In this document: piece by piece, positions 1 through 21,650 of the stretch | Position numbering within the stretch: the stretch's first letter is position 1 | Layout of the letters: each line of letters begins with the position of its first letter | From: Lingula anatina | Lineage: Eukaryota > Brachiopoda > Lingulata > Lingulida > Lingulidae | Assembly (NCBI RefSeq): GCF_001039355.2 | Contig: NW_019775521.1 | Coordinates: 123,684 to 187,683 of the forward strand | DNA length: 64,000 nt | Reading direction: 5' to 3' | Program-made: the position numbers and the translations under genes | The notes under the pieces: model-generated | What the model was told of the DNA's origin: nothing | The model's input: the letters and a program-made list of their open reading frames with translations, nothing else | The model's database searches: none

Positions 1-580
1 GATACTTTGAGCTGTAGTCTGAACCAAGATTGCCACAAAGTTGTGGGTTTATTTGCCACTGCTTGATGTCACTGTCCTGATTATCTAACTAGATTATTGC
101 TGTCATTGCTACAGTTGAGAATTGAAAGGTAGCACATAGTGGAGAAGCTTAATGCCTCAGTTGAGATCACCTGATGCAATGGAGGAGACTGGAAGTTAAG
201 GGGGGGGGGTACTTTTCACATTGAGCAGTGCTCTTATAACTAGACTGGTCCAATTTGACAGGTCATTGACAAGTTCTTTCACTTCAGGGAGTTTTACTGC
301 CTTTCACAAATTCTCTCCCAATTGCTTCTTATTAATTGGCTATGTTGAGTGCTGAGCTCTGTTCAAGTGATTCTCTTATGTTATAACCAGGCATATAATT
401 TTATTGCCTTTCACTAAGTCTCCACAAGTTGCTTCCTATTAATTGGCCATGTTGAGTGCTGAGCTCTGTTCGGATGATTCACTTATGTTATAACCAGGTT
501 AATAAGTTGTCAATCTCTCAAGTGTTCAGGTAAATGTACCCCTGGGTGTGAGAGAGGGATATCCACCTGTACTCACTCAC
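1..580. other. TIMP intron within synapsin intron, left edge
   Basis: Apart from the two-copy repeat at 298-498 and a short G-run at 199-209 I see no exon here on either strand. The next TIMP exon (C-terminal domain) must be further left. Confidence 0.6.
298..498. repeat. Two-copy tandem repeat, 106-bp period
   Basis: 298-392 and 404-498 share tgcctttcac, attaattggc.atgttgagt and gctctgttc..gtgattc at a 106-bp offset with scattered differences. It sits in the TIMP intron or 3' region, inside the synapsin intron. Confidence 0.8.
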
Positions 581-10519
<9,939 letters not shown>

Positions 10520-10616
10520 TTTCTGGAGAAATAAAAGATAATTCACAAAAGTTATTTTTCACGTCCTACAGCTGAAACAGTTTGAGCAAAAATGTTCATT
10601 AGCTTGGTAGTTGGAT

Positions 10617-10741
10617 CATAAATGAAAATTATCAAACACAAGCTGAAAATCTTTCATGTCATCAGCTTACCAGGCTAGCAGTACTTAGCAAGCTAATGGT
10701 ATGAGATATTTTCAGCTTGTGTTTGATAATTTTCATTTATG
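10617..10741. repeat. Long perfect hairpin in TIMP 5'UTR intron, copy A
   Basis: Arms 10617-10650 and 10708-10741 are 34 bp and perfectly complementary, with a 57-nt loop. The left arm begins cataaatgaaaattatcaaa. It lies in the intron between the UTR exon and coding exon 1, so the TIMP pre-mRNA would fold here. Confidence 0.85.
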
Positions 10742-11899
10742 AGCAGGAACAGTATTTACCACATAAAAAAAGATCAGACAAGATGTTAAAATCATTGAAA
10801 TGAGATAACAGAATATGAATTGCAAATCTTAATTGTCTGAAATTGAAACAATACCTCTTACTGTTCTTCACCTGCAGGGAGGAAAATGCCAGTGACAAAT
10901 AAATGAGGTCTAGACTTGGTCTAGACTCAGTGATAACTTTGGGGGTCTGTTAAGTTACGTAAATGACATTTAACAAGACAAAGTCAATATTCAGGTGTTT
11001 ATAAGCACCTTCGTCTGCAAATACCTTACAAGAAAAGAGTTGACACTTGTGGAAAGTGTGTACAAAATCCTTTAATACCTCTGTATATAGTAATAACAAG
11101 TAGACATGCACATTATATAATAATTTATCTCTGAAGTCTCGTCTTTCTTACATTTATTTTCCCTGATGTCCCAGAGAAACTACAGGAGACCATATTAATA
11201 TTTATGTCATGTATCTCTGTGTATACTGTAGTACTCAGGTGTGATATTTTGACAGTATTAAATATGTCAATACCTGCTCAGGTGCTTATCCTTTAACAAG
11301 GTGTTAACAGTAAACATTTTTATTAAGCTGTAAATACTTCTGTTAACTAAGTGCTTAAGAATCATGTGTATGAATACCAGTATAACCATAAGTTCCTACA
11401 TATATTTTTGCTACATTTATAATTGTCCACAATTTTTCATTTCACCATTTCAGTTGTACTAAGTAAATGTCAAATACCCAGATTAAGTTAAAAACCAACA
11501 AAAAACCTTCCTCTGGAGTCCTGTTATATATATACTTTGATGAAATACATAAATTGCCGAACTTTTCTAAAAATATCTTAAAACTTCAAAAATTCAGTCA
11601 GAACATTTAAGTAAATACGTTTTATCCATTTGTGGACAAAGTTATAGAAATACAAATGAGACATTAAAATGAAATCAGTAAACAATAGAGTCTGCATAAC
11701 TCACTTAGAGACCAGAAAACTTATTCTCATTGCACAAAATTGTGATTTAGGCAATGTTCATAAAGCTTTAGCTGATACCAAAGAAAAAAATCCATACCAC
11801 AACAGATTTGTTTCAGATCAACAAAAATTCGCATGACAAATTAAGGTAAACTGAACTAAGCAGCCAACTGAATACATTTACCACTAAAATCCACATTAC

Positions 11900-11991
11900 C
11901 TGTAGTGAATGAAGCAGAGATCGAGAGAAAGAAAAAGAGAGAGAGACAGTCCACACGACCTTCCACACAGCCGGCTCTCCTGCTGATGTGT
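11900..11991 (-). other. Timp: TIMP 5'UTR exon, copy A (non-coding)
   Basis: On the - strand a purine/pyrimidine-rich stretch ends in CACTACAG followed by donor gtaatg at 11899. The start at about 11991 is inferred from a TATA-like element 33 nt upstream and an initiator-like TTCACAC. The exon would be joined across a ~1.38 kb intron to the first coding exon at 10522. The whole unit is conserved in copy B. Confidence 0.55.
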
Positions 11992-12016
11992 GAACTCATA
12001 CCAGAACAGATTCGGC

Positions 12017-12024
12017 TATTTGTA
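12017..12024 (-). promoter_or_regulatory. TATA-like box of TIMP promoter A
   Basis: TACAAATA on the - strand lies about 33 nt upstream of the inferred start site. The surrounding ~90 bp is unchanged between the two copies, although other intronic DNA in the block has diverged by several percent. Confidence 0.45.
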
Positions 12025-12522
12025 CCTCACTTCCTCTCCTCATTAATAGCCATGTGTGGGAGGAGGAGGTAAACATACACACACACACATGGGGAGGGAT
12101 TACTCATACCCGGTACACTATACCACTGATACTTCCCCTTCTACTGTTATGTCAGCACCACCGAGACTTGCTTTTTTCTGTGTTTTTAATGTTATTTTTA
12201 GCAAGTGCATTGTTTTCTTAGAAGATTTGAATTTTCCTTTTATGTAGATTAAGTGATAAATTATTTAGTTAATTAATTTATTTGTCTCTGTGTTTTTGAA
12301 CAATTGAAAATATGATTGGTTCGGTTCATAGATTAAATGTTATGACTGGACCTTTTCTGAATGGATTTTTGTTATAGGAGATAAAAACAGATGAATGTAT
12401 GTGAATGTGAAGAAAGTGAAAGTCATTTATTTGTATTAGTTATAGGAAAGGTGATTAGTTTTAGAAACGAGTATATTGATTATTGATGTCTGTGTATAGA
12501 AATGTGTTGAGAGGGGAGGGGG

Positions 12523-12733
12523 CATGAATTATATAACATATGATCTTGTGCAACAGGCAATGATTAATGTTTTATGCAGACATTGAAATGTTTTCAGATA
12601 CTCTTAAACTCAAATATATAGGAAATGTTTTGCGGGCGCTTACATGAAATATATATAATAAGGTCTTGTGCATCAGGGCCATGATTAATGTTTAACACAG
12701 ACATTGAAATGTTTTCTAACACTCCTAAACTTA
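12523..12733. repeat. Two-copy tandem repeat, ~120-bp period
   Basis: tcttgtgca.cagg..atgattaatg and cagacattgaaatgttttc recur at a ~120-bp offset. The same pair occurs in duplication copy B at about 18310-18521, so it predates the block duplication. Confidence 0.75.
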
Positions 12734-14559
12734 TCTGCTGGTACAAGTAGTACCAGTACTTTTCATGTCTACACTTTATTTTGTTGTATAGCCAAAGCCT
12801 TAACATTACTAGTACATAAAGAAAAAAAAAGTACATTCATGTAAGGGTTAAGATTTTTTCCGGTTGGCATTTTGGCATTTTCAGAATTTTTGAAGGTCAG
12901 AAAATTGATGCTTGAAATTCTAACAGATGTTGTATGGGGGAGGTAGGGAGGTAGAGGCCAAATTCCGTTGTTTTTTTTTTCTTTTTTTTCCCATCATTTG
13001 TCAATTACAATACGGAATTTGATAGTAGATACATCTGTTTTTAAAGGTATTTAGGTAAAGGAATGGTCAAACCTGTACAAAGCTGAAATGTGTAGGGTTG
13101 GAAATTCAAACTGTGGCCCAGGTTTGATTGACAGTACGGTAATTTCCCTCTAAATTTGTACAAAACAAATTATTTACTGTATACATATTATATTCCAACA
13201 CAGTGAAGTATCAATGATAACCATAAACCTAGCATTCACAAGTCTAAAAATGAGTTTAGGCAAATGCCTCTTAGTATGTTTTTTGAGCAAACAGTGATGG
13301 AACTTAAAATATTTGAACTGAGAAGTCTGAAATTGGTGAGTTACCACCATAACCACTTGAGGTGAAAGATGCTATTTCTAAGAGAGTGCTATCATGTCTC
13401 TGATATGAGCAGATAGACGGAATTTGGGTGGTCCGTGTGGGAAGAAGGAAAGGAAACTTCCTCACTCTTCAGGACAGTGTGAAGTAATAAATTATCTCTC
13501 TTCAACAAGCATCATTATTATTTCATTTTTTAATACCAACACCATGGCATTTTGTCCTCACTGTCCTGGTACATGTTGTTTTATAATGTAATGATCTGGC
13601 TGACTGAAGTGTCCATGCAGGGTTTCCATTGATTTTTTATTAATGCGAAATGTTATTATTAACAGTGAATTTTTCTCTATATTTCTTTTCTTTTCTTTAT
13701 TCCTTCACTTTGCTTCTGATTCTTTCCCTTCTTTCTTCCCTCCATTTCTGTCTTCCTTTTTTTGTTTTATCTCATTTTCCTCTCCTTTATCTCTTCCTTT
13801 TGATTTTGATTATGAAATAAGATAACAAAAAAAAAAAAAAAAGTGTTCTCAGTATCACCCATTGTCTCGATTTAAATAATAACAGGGATGAGATAACACA
13901 ATGACACAGCTGTCAAGAAATCCGCTAATAAAAATTCCACTCAGTCAAAAGGGCAAAGTAGAGTGCTGAGGTTATGATAGGATTAAATGATATGTTAAGA
14001 ACTTAAGAATGTGAGCATTGTTATAGGGGTTTCTCTTTATCTATTGATAGCCTGGTATTTTTTCATATTTTTTTATATGATTTAGCATATATTCATAAAT
14101 TGTAGTGTCTGCATTTGTCTATTTCAGTAATCTCAAAAAGTGTTCATAATTTAAGATATCTTTTAGAAAATATCTGTGTGTATGCTTATTCTCTGCTCCT
14201 AAAAACTTTATCTGACATAAAAAAAGTTAAATGTGATAATCTTTTCTCCAGTATTTGAAATCTAATTTTCATTGGCATTACACTATCTCCTTGAAATTTG
14301 ATATGTACATTTACCTGGGGTCATTTCTTTCAAATGGACAGCAAAGAGGTAATCTGCTTAAGCTCACTAAGGGGTACACCTTCACATTCATAAACCTTTT
14401 TCTGATAAGATCACTGAATAATACAATATGGGGGAGTATACTGACTACCAGAGGCCATTTATTTGATGATGGTGTTATATTTATTAATTTTTAAATTTTT
14501 CATTTTCTTTTTATGTACAGACACAGATGTGTCTGTACATATTGCCATCACCTGCGTCT

Positions 14560-14602
14560 GTCGTCGCCGTCGCCGTCGCCGATGCCGATGCCGTCGCCGT
14601 GC
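14560..14602. repeat. (GTCGCC)n-type trinucleotide repeat
   Basis: gtcgtcgccgtcgccgtcgc followed by gatgcc units. It lies in the 144-bp unique piece between the end of duplication copy A and the N at 14654. Confidence 0.8.
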
Positions 14603-14653
14603 ACTTTCCTTGTAAACACGATAAGTGGAAGGCAGTTTTACTTTTTGGATTTA

Positions 14654-14654
14654 N
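14654..14654. other. Single N, probable contig join
   Basis: One N directly precedes the start of duplication copy B. Another at 31330 also directly precedes a repeat of sequence just upstream, which points to unmerged contig ends. Confidence 0.8.
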
Positions 14655-15987
14655 CTATTGTACATGTACTTCAGTAGTACAGGGCCTTCTAAGAAATGCC
14701 CACCGGTTAAAGTTTGATAAGTTTTCAGTTTAAGTGTTGGGTTGGGCAACTCAAATCCTCATACAAGAAGCTCACCAAGTCCCTGGGATAGTACAGATGT
14801 TTACTTGTCCATGTATTCTGTGCTTTTTGTTTCAGTTCTGAGAACTCCACAGTTTTGGAAGGGGATGTCCTACACAATTTTGGAATTGTCAGATCTTATC
14901 TGGACTGCTTTATATTTATGCTTTCTTTTAACCAAACCCACATGCATAGTTTGGGCTGAATCAAAAGTTTGAATTAAATTCGTAATAGATTTCAGAAACA
15001 CACACAAATGATTTTCAAATTAGACTACATACAGCATATTATTATGACTAAAACTTTACTATTACAGCTTAAATTATCAGTCCAAACATTTAACAACATT
15101 TGATCACTTATTATTAAATCATCAGCCAAAACATCGACAGGGCAAATGATTGCCATGTATAGAGTTCAGCATTAAACAGTGTGTTTGCTTATTTACTCTG
15201 TCAATTATTATAGTGCACAATACCGGTAGGTTATAAGTGCAGTCTGCGAGAGGGGGTTTACTTGACGGCTTGTCATCTCGTTGGCACACATTAAGTGGCG
15301 GTGATTTACCAGATCACACAGGCTATTACATTATGTGCTCTAGGGTCGAGGTTTCATTTGTGGAAGTTTTACATAATGTGACCTTTTCAATTTCATTTTA
15401 TTTTTTCTCAAGAATTTTCAGATTGAATTACGTGGAGTGAGTGAATTTAAACCATGTGACTGAAAGTATGTGTATATTGGTCATTATTTGATTTAAAAAG
15501 ATATATGCAATTACAGGATGTATGACTCACACTGTAAAATGATCATTTATTTCACTGAATTGAAAGAACAATTGGTTGTATATGAAATAGGTGCAACGAA
15601 TGTTGAACAGAAGTCTTAATGTACACAGGATGTTGATGCTGCCTGTGAACCGCCAGGCATAGCTGAGATGATTCACATTTCATGATTACTACACTGTATC
15701 ACTGGAGCAGGTTGTGAAACCAGTTGTGAATCATTCATTCATACAGTACTTCCATTCCTGTCATTTTAAAAATGCATAGTCATTCTGTTGTATGTAAGGA
15801 AAATATCTTTGTAGAAAAGTCTCTGTCTTAAAGTTTTATATGGTGGGGCTTATCCAACTGATTTATCTGTATATTAATATTTTTTGTATGCTTTTGTCCA
15901 TGAGACACATGCAAGTTTCTTTCCGATCTCTGTTAACTAAACCTACATCCCTGGTCAAAGTGCATCCCCTTTTCTCTCCTACACGCC

Positions 15988-16009
15988 TCTCTCTCTCTCT
16001 CTCTCTCTT

Positions 16010-16076
<67 letters not shown>

Positions 16077-16140
16077 TAAACACACACACACATGCATACA
16101 CAAACATAAACACACACACACACACACACACACATACACA
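15988..16140. repeat. (CT)n(CA)n microsatellite next to TIMP coding exon B
   Basis: Compound CT and CA tract with interspersed ata units. It is the length-variable counterpart of 10241-10345. Confidence 0.9.
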
Positions 16141-16182
16141 CGTACGTACTCATGCACATGCAGAAAGTTTGGCTCCACTTAC

Positions 16183-16315
16183 CAAAGTCAGCCTGGCAGA
16201 AGTGCATCTGTGGATGGAGGGGCATACAGGAGCAGGCCTCCGCATACTGTGAGTACAGCCTCAGTGCCACCACACTACACAGCACAGTCAGCAGTATGGA
16301 AGATGACTCCATTTT
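16183..16315 (-). CDS. Timp: TIMP first coding exon, distal copy (B)
   Basis: This is a second copy of the first TIMP coding exon, with the same acceptor, ATG at 16310-16312 and donor gtaagt. The encoded peptide differs from copy A at three positions (Met6 to Ile, Gly18 to Arg, Thr24 to Ala), all in the signal peptide; the mature CSCMPLHPQMHFCQADF part is identical. No second copy of exons 2-3 is in the window, so it could act only as an alternative first exon, as part of a partial duplication, or be an assembly duplicate of the other haplotype. Confidence 0.85.
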
Positions 16316-16409
16316 CTGGAGAAATAAAAGATAATCCACAAAAGTTATTTTCCATGTCCTACAGCTGAAACAGTTTGAGCAAAAATGTTCATTAGCTTGG
16401 TAGTTGGAT

Positions 16410-16534
16410 CATAAATGAAAATTATCAAACAGAAGCTGAAAATCTTTCACACCGTTAACTTACCAGGCTGGCAGTACTTAGCAAGCTAACGTTATGAGAT
16501 ATTTTCAGCTTGTGTTTGATAATTTTCATTTATG
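16410..16534. repeat. Long hairpin in TIMP 5'UTR intron, copy B
   Basis: Same hairpin as at 10617-10741, with one mismatch in the 34-bp stem. Confidence 0.85.
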
Positions 16535-17687
16535 AGCAGGAACAGTATTTTACCGCATAAAAAAAGATCAGACAAGATGTTAAAATCATTGAAATGAGAT
16601 AACAGAATATGAATTGCAAATCTTAATTGTCTGAATTGAAACAATACCTCTTACTGTTCTTCACCTGCAGGGAGGAAAATGCCAGTGACAAATAAATGAG
16701 GTCTAGACTTGGTCTAGACTCAGTGATAACTTTGGGGGTCTGTTAAGTTACGTAAATGACATTTAACAAGACAAAGTCAATATTCAGGTGTTTATAAGCA
16801 CCTTCGTCTGCAAATACCTTACAAGAAAAGAGTTGACACTCGTGGAAAGAGTGTACAAAATCCTTTAATACCTCTGTATATAGTAATTACAAGTAGACAT
16901 GCACATTATATAATAATTTATCTCTGAAGTCTCATCTTTCTTACATTTATTTTCCCTGATGTCCCAGAGGAACTACAGGAGACCATATTAATATTTATGT
17001 CATGTATTTGTGTGTATACTGTAGTACTCAGGTGTGATATTTTGACAGTATTAAATATGTCAATACCTACTCAGGTGCTTATCCTATAACAAGGTGTTAA
17101 CAGTAAACATTTTTATTAAGCTGTAAATACTTCTGTTAACTAAGTGCTTAAGAATCATGTGTATGAATACCAGTATAACCATAAGTTCCTACATATATTT
17201 TTGCTACACTTATAATTGTCCACAATTTTTCATTTCACCATTTCAATAGTACCAAGTAAATGTCAAATACCCAGATTAAATTAAAAACCAACAAAAAACC
17301 TTCCTCTGGAGTCCTGTAACATATACTTTGATGAAATATATACTGATTGCCAAACTTTTCTAAAAATATCTTCATAAATTCAGTCAGAACAACTAAGTAA
17401 ATACATGTTTTATCCATTTGTGGTCAAAATTATAGAAATACATGTGAGACATTAAAATGAAATCAGTAAACAATAGAGTCTGCATAACTCAATTAAAGAC
17501 CAGAAAACTTATTCTCATTGCACAAAATTTTGAATTAGACAATGTTCAAAAAGTTTCAGCTGATACCAAAGAAAAAAATCCATACCACAACAGATTTGTG
17601 TCAGATCAATAAAAATTCACACGGCAAATAAAGGTAAATTGAATTATGCAGCCAACCGAATACATGTACCACCAAAATCCACATTAC

Positions 17688-17781
17688 CTGTAGTGAATGA
17701 AGCAGAGATCGAGAGAAAGAAAAAGAGAGAGAGAGACAGTCCACACGACCTTCCACACAGCCGGCTCTCCTGCTGATGTGT
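17688..17781 (-). other. Timp: TIMP 5'UTR exon, copy B (non-coding)
   Basis: Copy of the non-coding exon at 11900-11991, with the same donor gtaatg and initiator-like sequence, differing by a GA dinucleotide in the purine tract. It precedes coding exon B by a ~1.37 kb intron. Confidence 0.5.
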
Positions 17782-17806
17782 GAACTCATACCAGAACAGA
17801 TTCGGC

Positions 17807-17814
17807 TATTTGTA
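17807..17814 (-). promoter_or_regulatory. TATA-like box of TIMP promoter B
   Basis: Same TACAAATA element as in copy A, 33 nt upstream of the corresponding start site. Confidence 0.42.
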
Positions 17815-20800
17815 CCTCACTTCCTCTCCTCATTAATAGCCATGTGTGGGTGGAGGAGGTAAACACACACACACACATGGGGAGGGATTACTCATACCCG
17901 GTACACTATACCACTGATACTTCCCCTTCTACTGTTATGTCAGCACCACCGAGACTTGCTTTTTTCTGTGTTTTTAATGTTATTTTTAGCAAGTGCATTG
18001 TTTTTCTTGGAAGATTTGAATTTTTTCTTTTATGTAGTTTAATTGATTAATTAGTTAGTTAATTATTTTATTTGTCTCTGTGTTTTTGAATGATTGAAAA
18101 TATGATTGGATCAGTTCATAGATTAAATGTTATGACTGGACCTTTTCTGAATGGATTTTTGTTATAGGAGATAAAAACAGATGAATGTATGTGAATGTGA
18201 AGAAAGTGAAAGTCATTTATCTGTATTAGAGGAAAGGTGATCAGTTTTAGAAACAGGGGTAAATAGATTATTGGCGTCCGTGTATAGAAAATGTGTTGAG
18301 AGGGGAGGGGGCATGAATTATATAACATATGATCTTGTGCAACAGGCAATGATTAATGTTTTATGCAGACATTGAAATGTTTTCAGATACTCTTAAACTC
18401 AAATATATAGGAAATGTTTTGCGGGCGCTTACATGAAATATATATAATAAGGTCTTGTGCATCAGGGCCATGATAAATGTTTAACACAGACATTGAAATG
18501 TTTTCTAACACTCCTAAACTTATCTGCTGGTACAAGTAGTACCAGTACTTTTCATGTCTACACTTTATTTTGTTGTATAGCCAAAGCCTTTATACATAAA
18601 GACATAAAGAAAAAAAAGCACATACATGTAAGGGTTAAGATTTTTTCCGGTTGGCATTTTGGCATTTTCAGAATTTTTGAAGGTCAGAAAATTGATGCTT
18701 GAAATTCTAACAGATGTTGTATGGGGGAGGTTGGGAGGTAGAGGCCAAATTCCGTTTTTTTTTTTCTTTTTCCTTGGTCCCCAGCATTTGTCGATTACAA
18801 TATGGAATTTGATAGTAGATACATCTGTTTTAAAAGGCATTTAGTTAAATGAATGGTTGAACCTGTACAAAGCTGAAATGTGGAGGGTTGGAAATTCAAA
18901 CTGTGGCCCAGGTTTGATTGACAGTACGGTAATTTCCCTCTAAATTTGTACAAAACAAATTATTTACTGTATACATATTATATTCCAACACAGTGAAGTA
19001 TCAATAATAACCATAAACCCATCATTCAAAAGTCTAAAAATGAGTTTAGGCAAATGCCTCTTAGTATGTTTTTTGAGCAAACAGTGATGGAACTTAAATA
19101 AAATATTTGAACAGAGAAGTTTGAAATTGGAGAGTTACCACCATAACCACTTGAGGTGAAAGATGCTATTTCTAAGAGAGTGCTATCATGTCTCTGATAT
19201 GAGCAGATAGACGGAATTTGGGTGGTCCGAGTGGGAAGAAGGAAAGGAAACTTCCTCACTCATCAGGACAGTGTGAAGTAATAAATTATCTCTCTTCAAC
19301 AAGCATCATTATTATTTCATTTTTAAATACCACCACCGTGGCATTTTGTCCGCACCATCCTGTTACATGTTGTTTTATAATATAATGATCTGGCTGACTG
19401 AAGTGTCCAGGGTTTCCATTGATTTTTTATTAATGCAAAATGTTATTATAAACAGTGAATTTTTCTCTGTATTTCTTGTCTTTTCTTTATTCCTTCACTT
19501 TGCTTCTGATACTTTCCCTTCTTTCTTCCTTCCATTTCTGTCTGCCTTTTTCTGTTTTATCTCATTTTCTTCTCCTTTATCTCCCCCTTTTGATTTTGAT
19601 TACGAAAGGAGATAACAAAAAAACCATGTGTTCTCAGTATCACCCAGTGTCTTGATTTAAATAATAACAGGGATGTGATAACACAATGACACAGCTGTCA
19701 AGAAATCCGCTAATAAAAATTCCACTCAGTCAAAAGGGCAAAGCTGAGTGCTGAGGTTATGATAGGATTAAATGATATGTTAAGAACTTAAGAATGTGAG
19801 CATTGTTATAGGGCTTTCTCTTTATCTATTGATAGCCTGCTTTTTTTCATATTTTTTATATGATTTAGCATATATTCATAAATTGTAGTGTCTGCATTTG
19901 TCTGTTTCAGTAATCTCAAAAATTGTTCATAATTTAAGATATCTTTTATAAAATTTCTGTGTGTATGCTTATTCACTGCTCCTGAAAACTGTTTATCTGT
20001 CAGAAAAAAAGTAAAATGTGATAATATTTTCTCTAATATTTTAAATCTAATTTTCATTGGCGTTACACTATCTCCTTGAAATTTGATATGTACATTTACC
20101 TGGGGCCATTTCTTTCAAATGGACAGCAAAGAGGTAATCTGCTTAAGCTCACTAAGGGGTACACCTTCACATTCATAAACCTTTTTCTGATAAAGTCACT
20201 GATTAATACAGTATGGGGGAGTATACTGACTACCAGAGGCCATTTGTTTGATGATGATGTTATATTTATTAATTTTTAAATTTTTCATTTTCTTATTTAT
20301 TTATTTAATTCATTTAGTTCAGTTAATTTCCTTTATTTATTTTTCTATTTATTTTATTTTATTAATTTTTATATTTTTTGAAAAAATTCTTTCTGAACAG
20401 TATAGCTATCTGCAAAGAATATACCCAAAGAAATATCTGAAAATGTCTGGTGAAAAAAGTCCTCTCTGTGCCCCATGGCATGCAACAGTAGCTGTTTTGT
20501 CTGGAGGCTGCTAGGTGCACTGCCGTTCTAATATGATCAGTGTTTAATTGACTGTGCAGATATTTATGTGATAACCATCAGCACCTCTGCACTCTAGTAC
20601 AGAACCCAGCCAGAGAGATGGCAGAAAAATAGGAAAGTTTACACAAGGTGAAATATGGTTCTATCTTACATGCCAGGTGTGCACCAGTTTCTGATAAGAG
20701 ACTGATGATGCTATGAAGAACAGCCATCCAGTTATATGTTACATGAATGAAGCTTTTTAAATCCTTTGCTGGACTTATGATAACTCATGTCAACTGTTAT

Positions 20801-21537
20801 GAATTATACCAGTGTGCCCAGTTATAGATTTTTAAACTTTATACAGATAAGAAATTGAGTTGCTCTCAAATTCATACATGCTGATTTTTAGTACTAGTAC
20901 ATTCTTTAGGGTGATTATAATAAAGAGCAGTCAAACTTTCCCTTCTCTGCTCTTAGTACATGTATAAATGCTTACTAGTATTATTTTCATACCTAGATAG
21001 AGCTACTGCCAAATCAGTTAGCCCTTTGAAAATTAACTTTCTATCAAACATAAAATACTGGGGCTACTTATACACTTGACATATTAAGATCATGATGTTT
21101 CAAATTTCTCATCATGATATTACACATTTCAATGTGTGGTGTAGGTTTTAAATCTTCAGAAATTATTTATTTTTTTTATGTACAGTTTAAGCTATATGCA
21201 GGAAATATTTTAAAGCAGGGCCTGTGCATTAACTTTTACCTGTACCTGCATGCAGGGGGCACTCTAAATTTTTTCATGCATTCCATATTCCACTTGAACC
21301 CCAACTCAAATATTCTAAAAAAATTTAAGATTTGGATACACATATATTTCAGATGTCCTGCCTATTGACTTCTCTACACTACAGTTTTAAGAATCCAATA
21401 TTGCTCCAAGTAATACATTCTTGCTAGCTTGTAAGCAACACATCAAAAATTCCACTCGTAAATAACTCTTAACTTAAACAAACAGGTGATAGCCAAACAG
21501 CATACTGCAAGAAAAAAAGTTCAGTTTATCCACTCAC

Positions 21538-21650
21538 CTTTTTGTCTGTTCCTAGTCTGAAGACGCACAATATACTCTAATAAATATATCCCAAATGGAG
21601 AGATGCAGTACAGAACGTCCACTATTTGAGTCTGTTGGCAGTCGTCTGGT
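21538..21650 (-). other. Candidate non-coding first exon with TATA box upstream of TIMP
   Basis: On the - strand TATATATCC (21672-21680) is followed about 30 nt later by an initiator-like CTACCAG. After ~113 nt there is a near-perfect donor, AAG|GTGAGTGG, at 21537. The stretch is less AT-rich than its surroundings. It lies upstream of both TIMP promoters on the same strand, so it may be a third TIMP promoter or the start of an unknown transcript. An ORF covers it but matches no family I recognise. Confidence 0.3.

Larger units (their letters stand above)
14656..20294. repeat. 5.6 kb direct duplication, copy B
   Basis: Second copy of 8893-14509, starting two bases after the single N at 14654. 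It leads into unique sequence (an ATTT-rich tract) after 20294. Divergence is of the size expected between two haplotypes of a highly heterozygous animal or of a recent tandem duplication. Confidence 0.95.
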
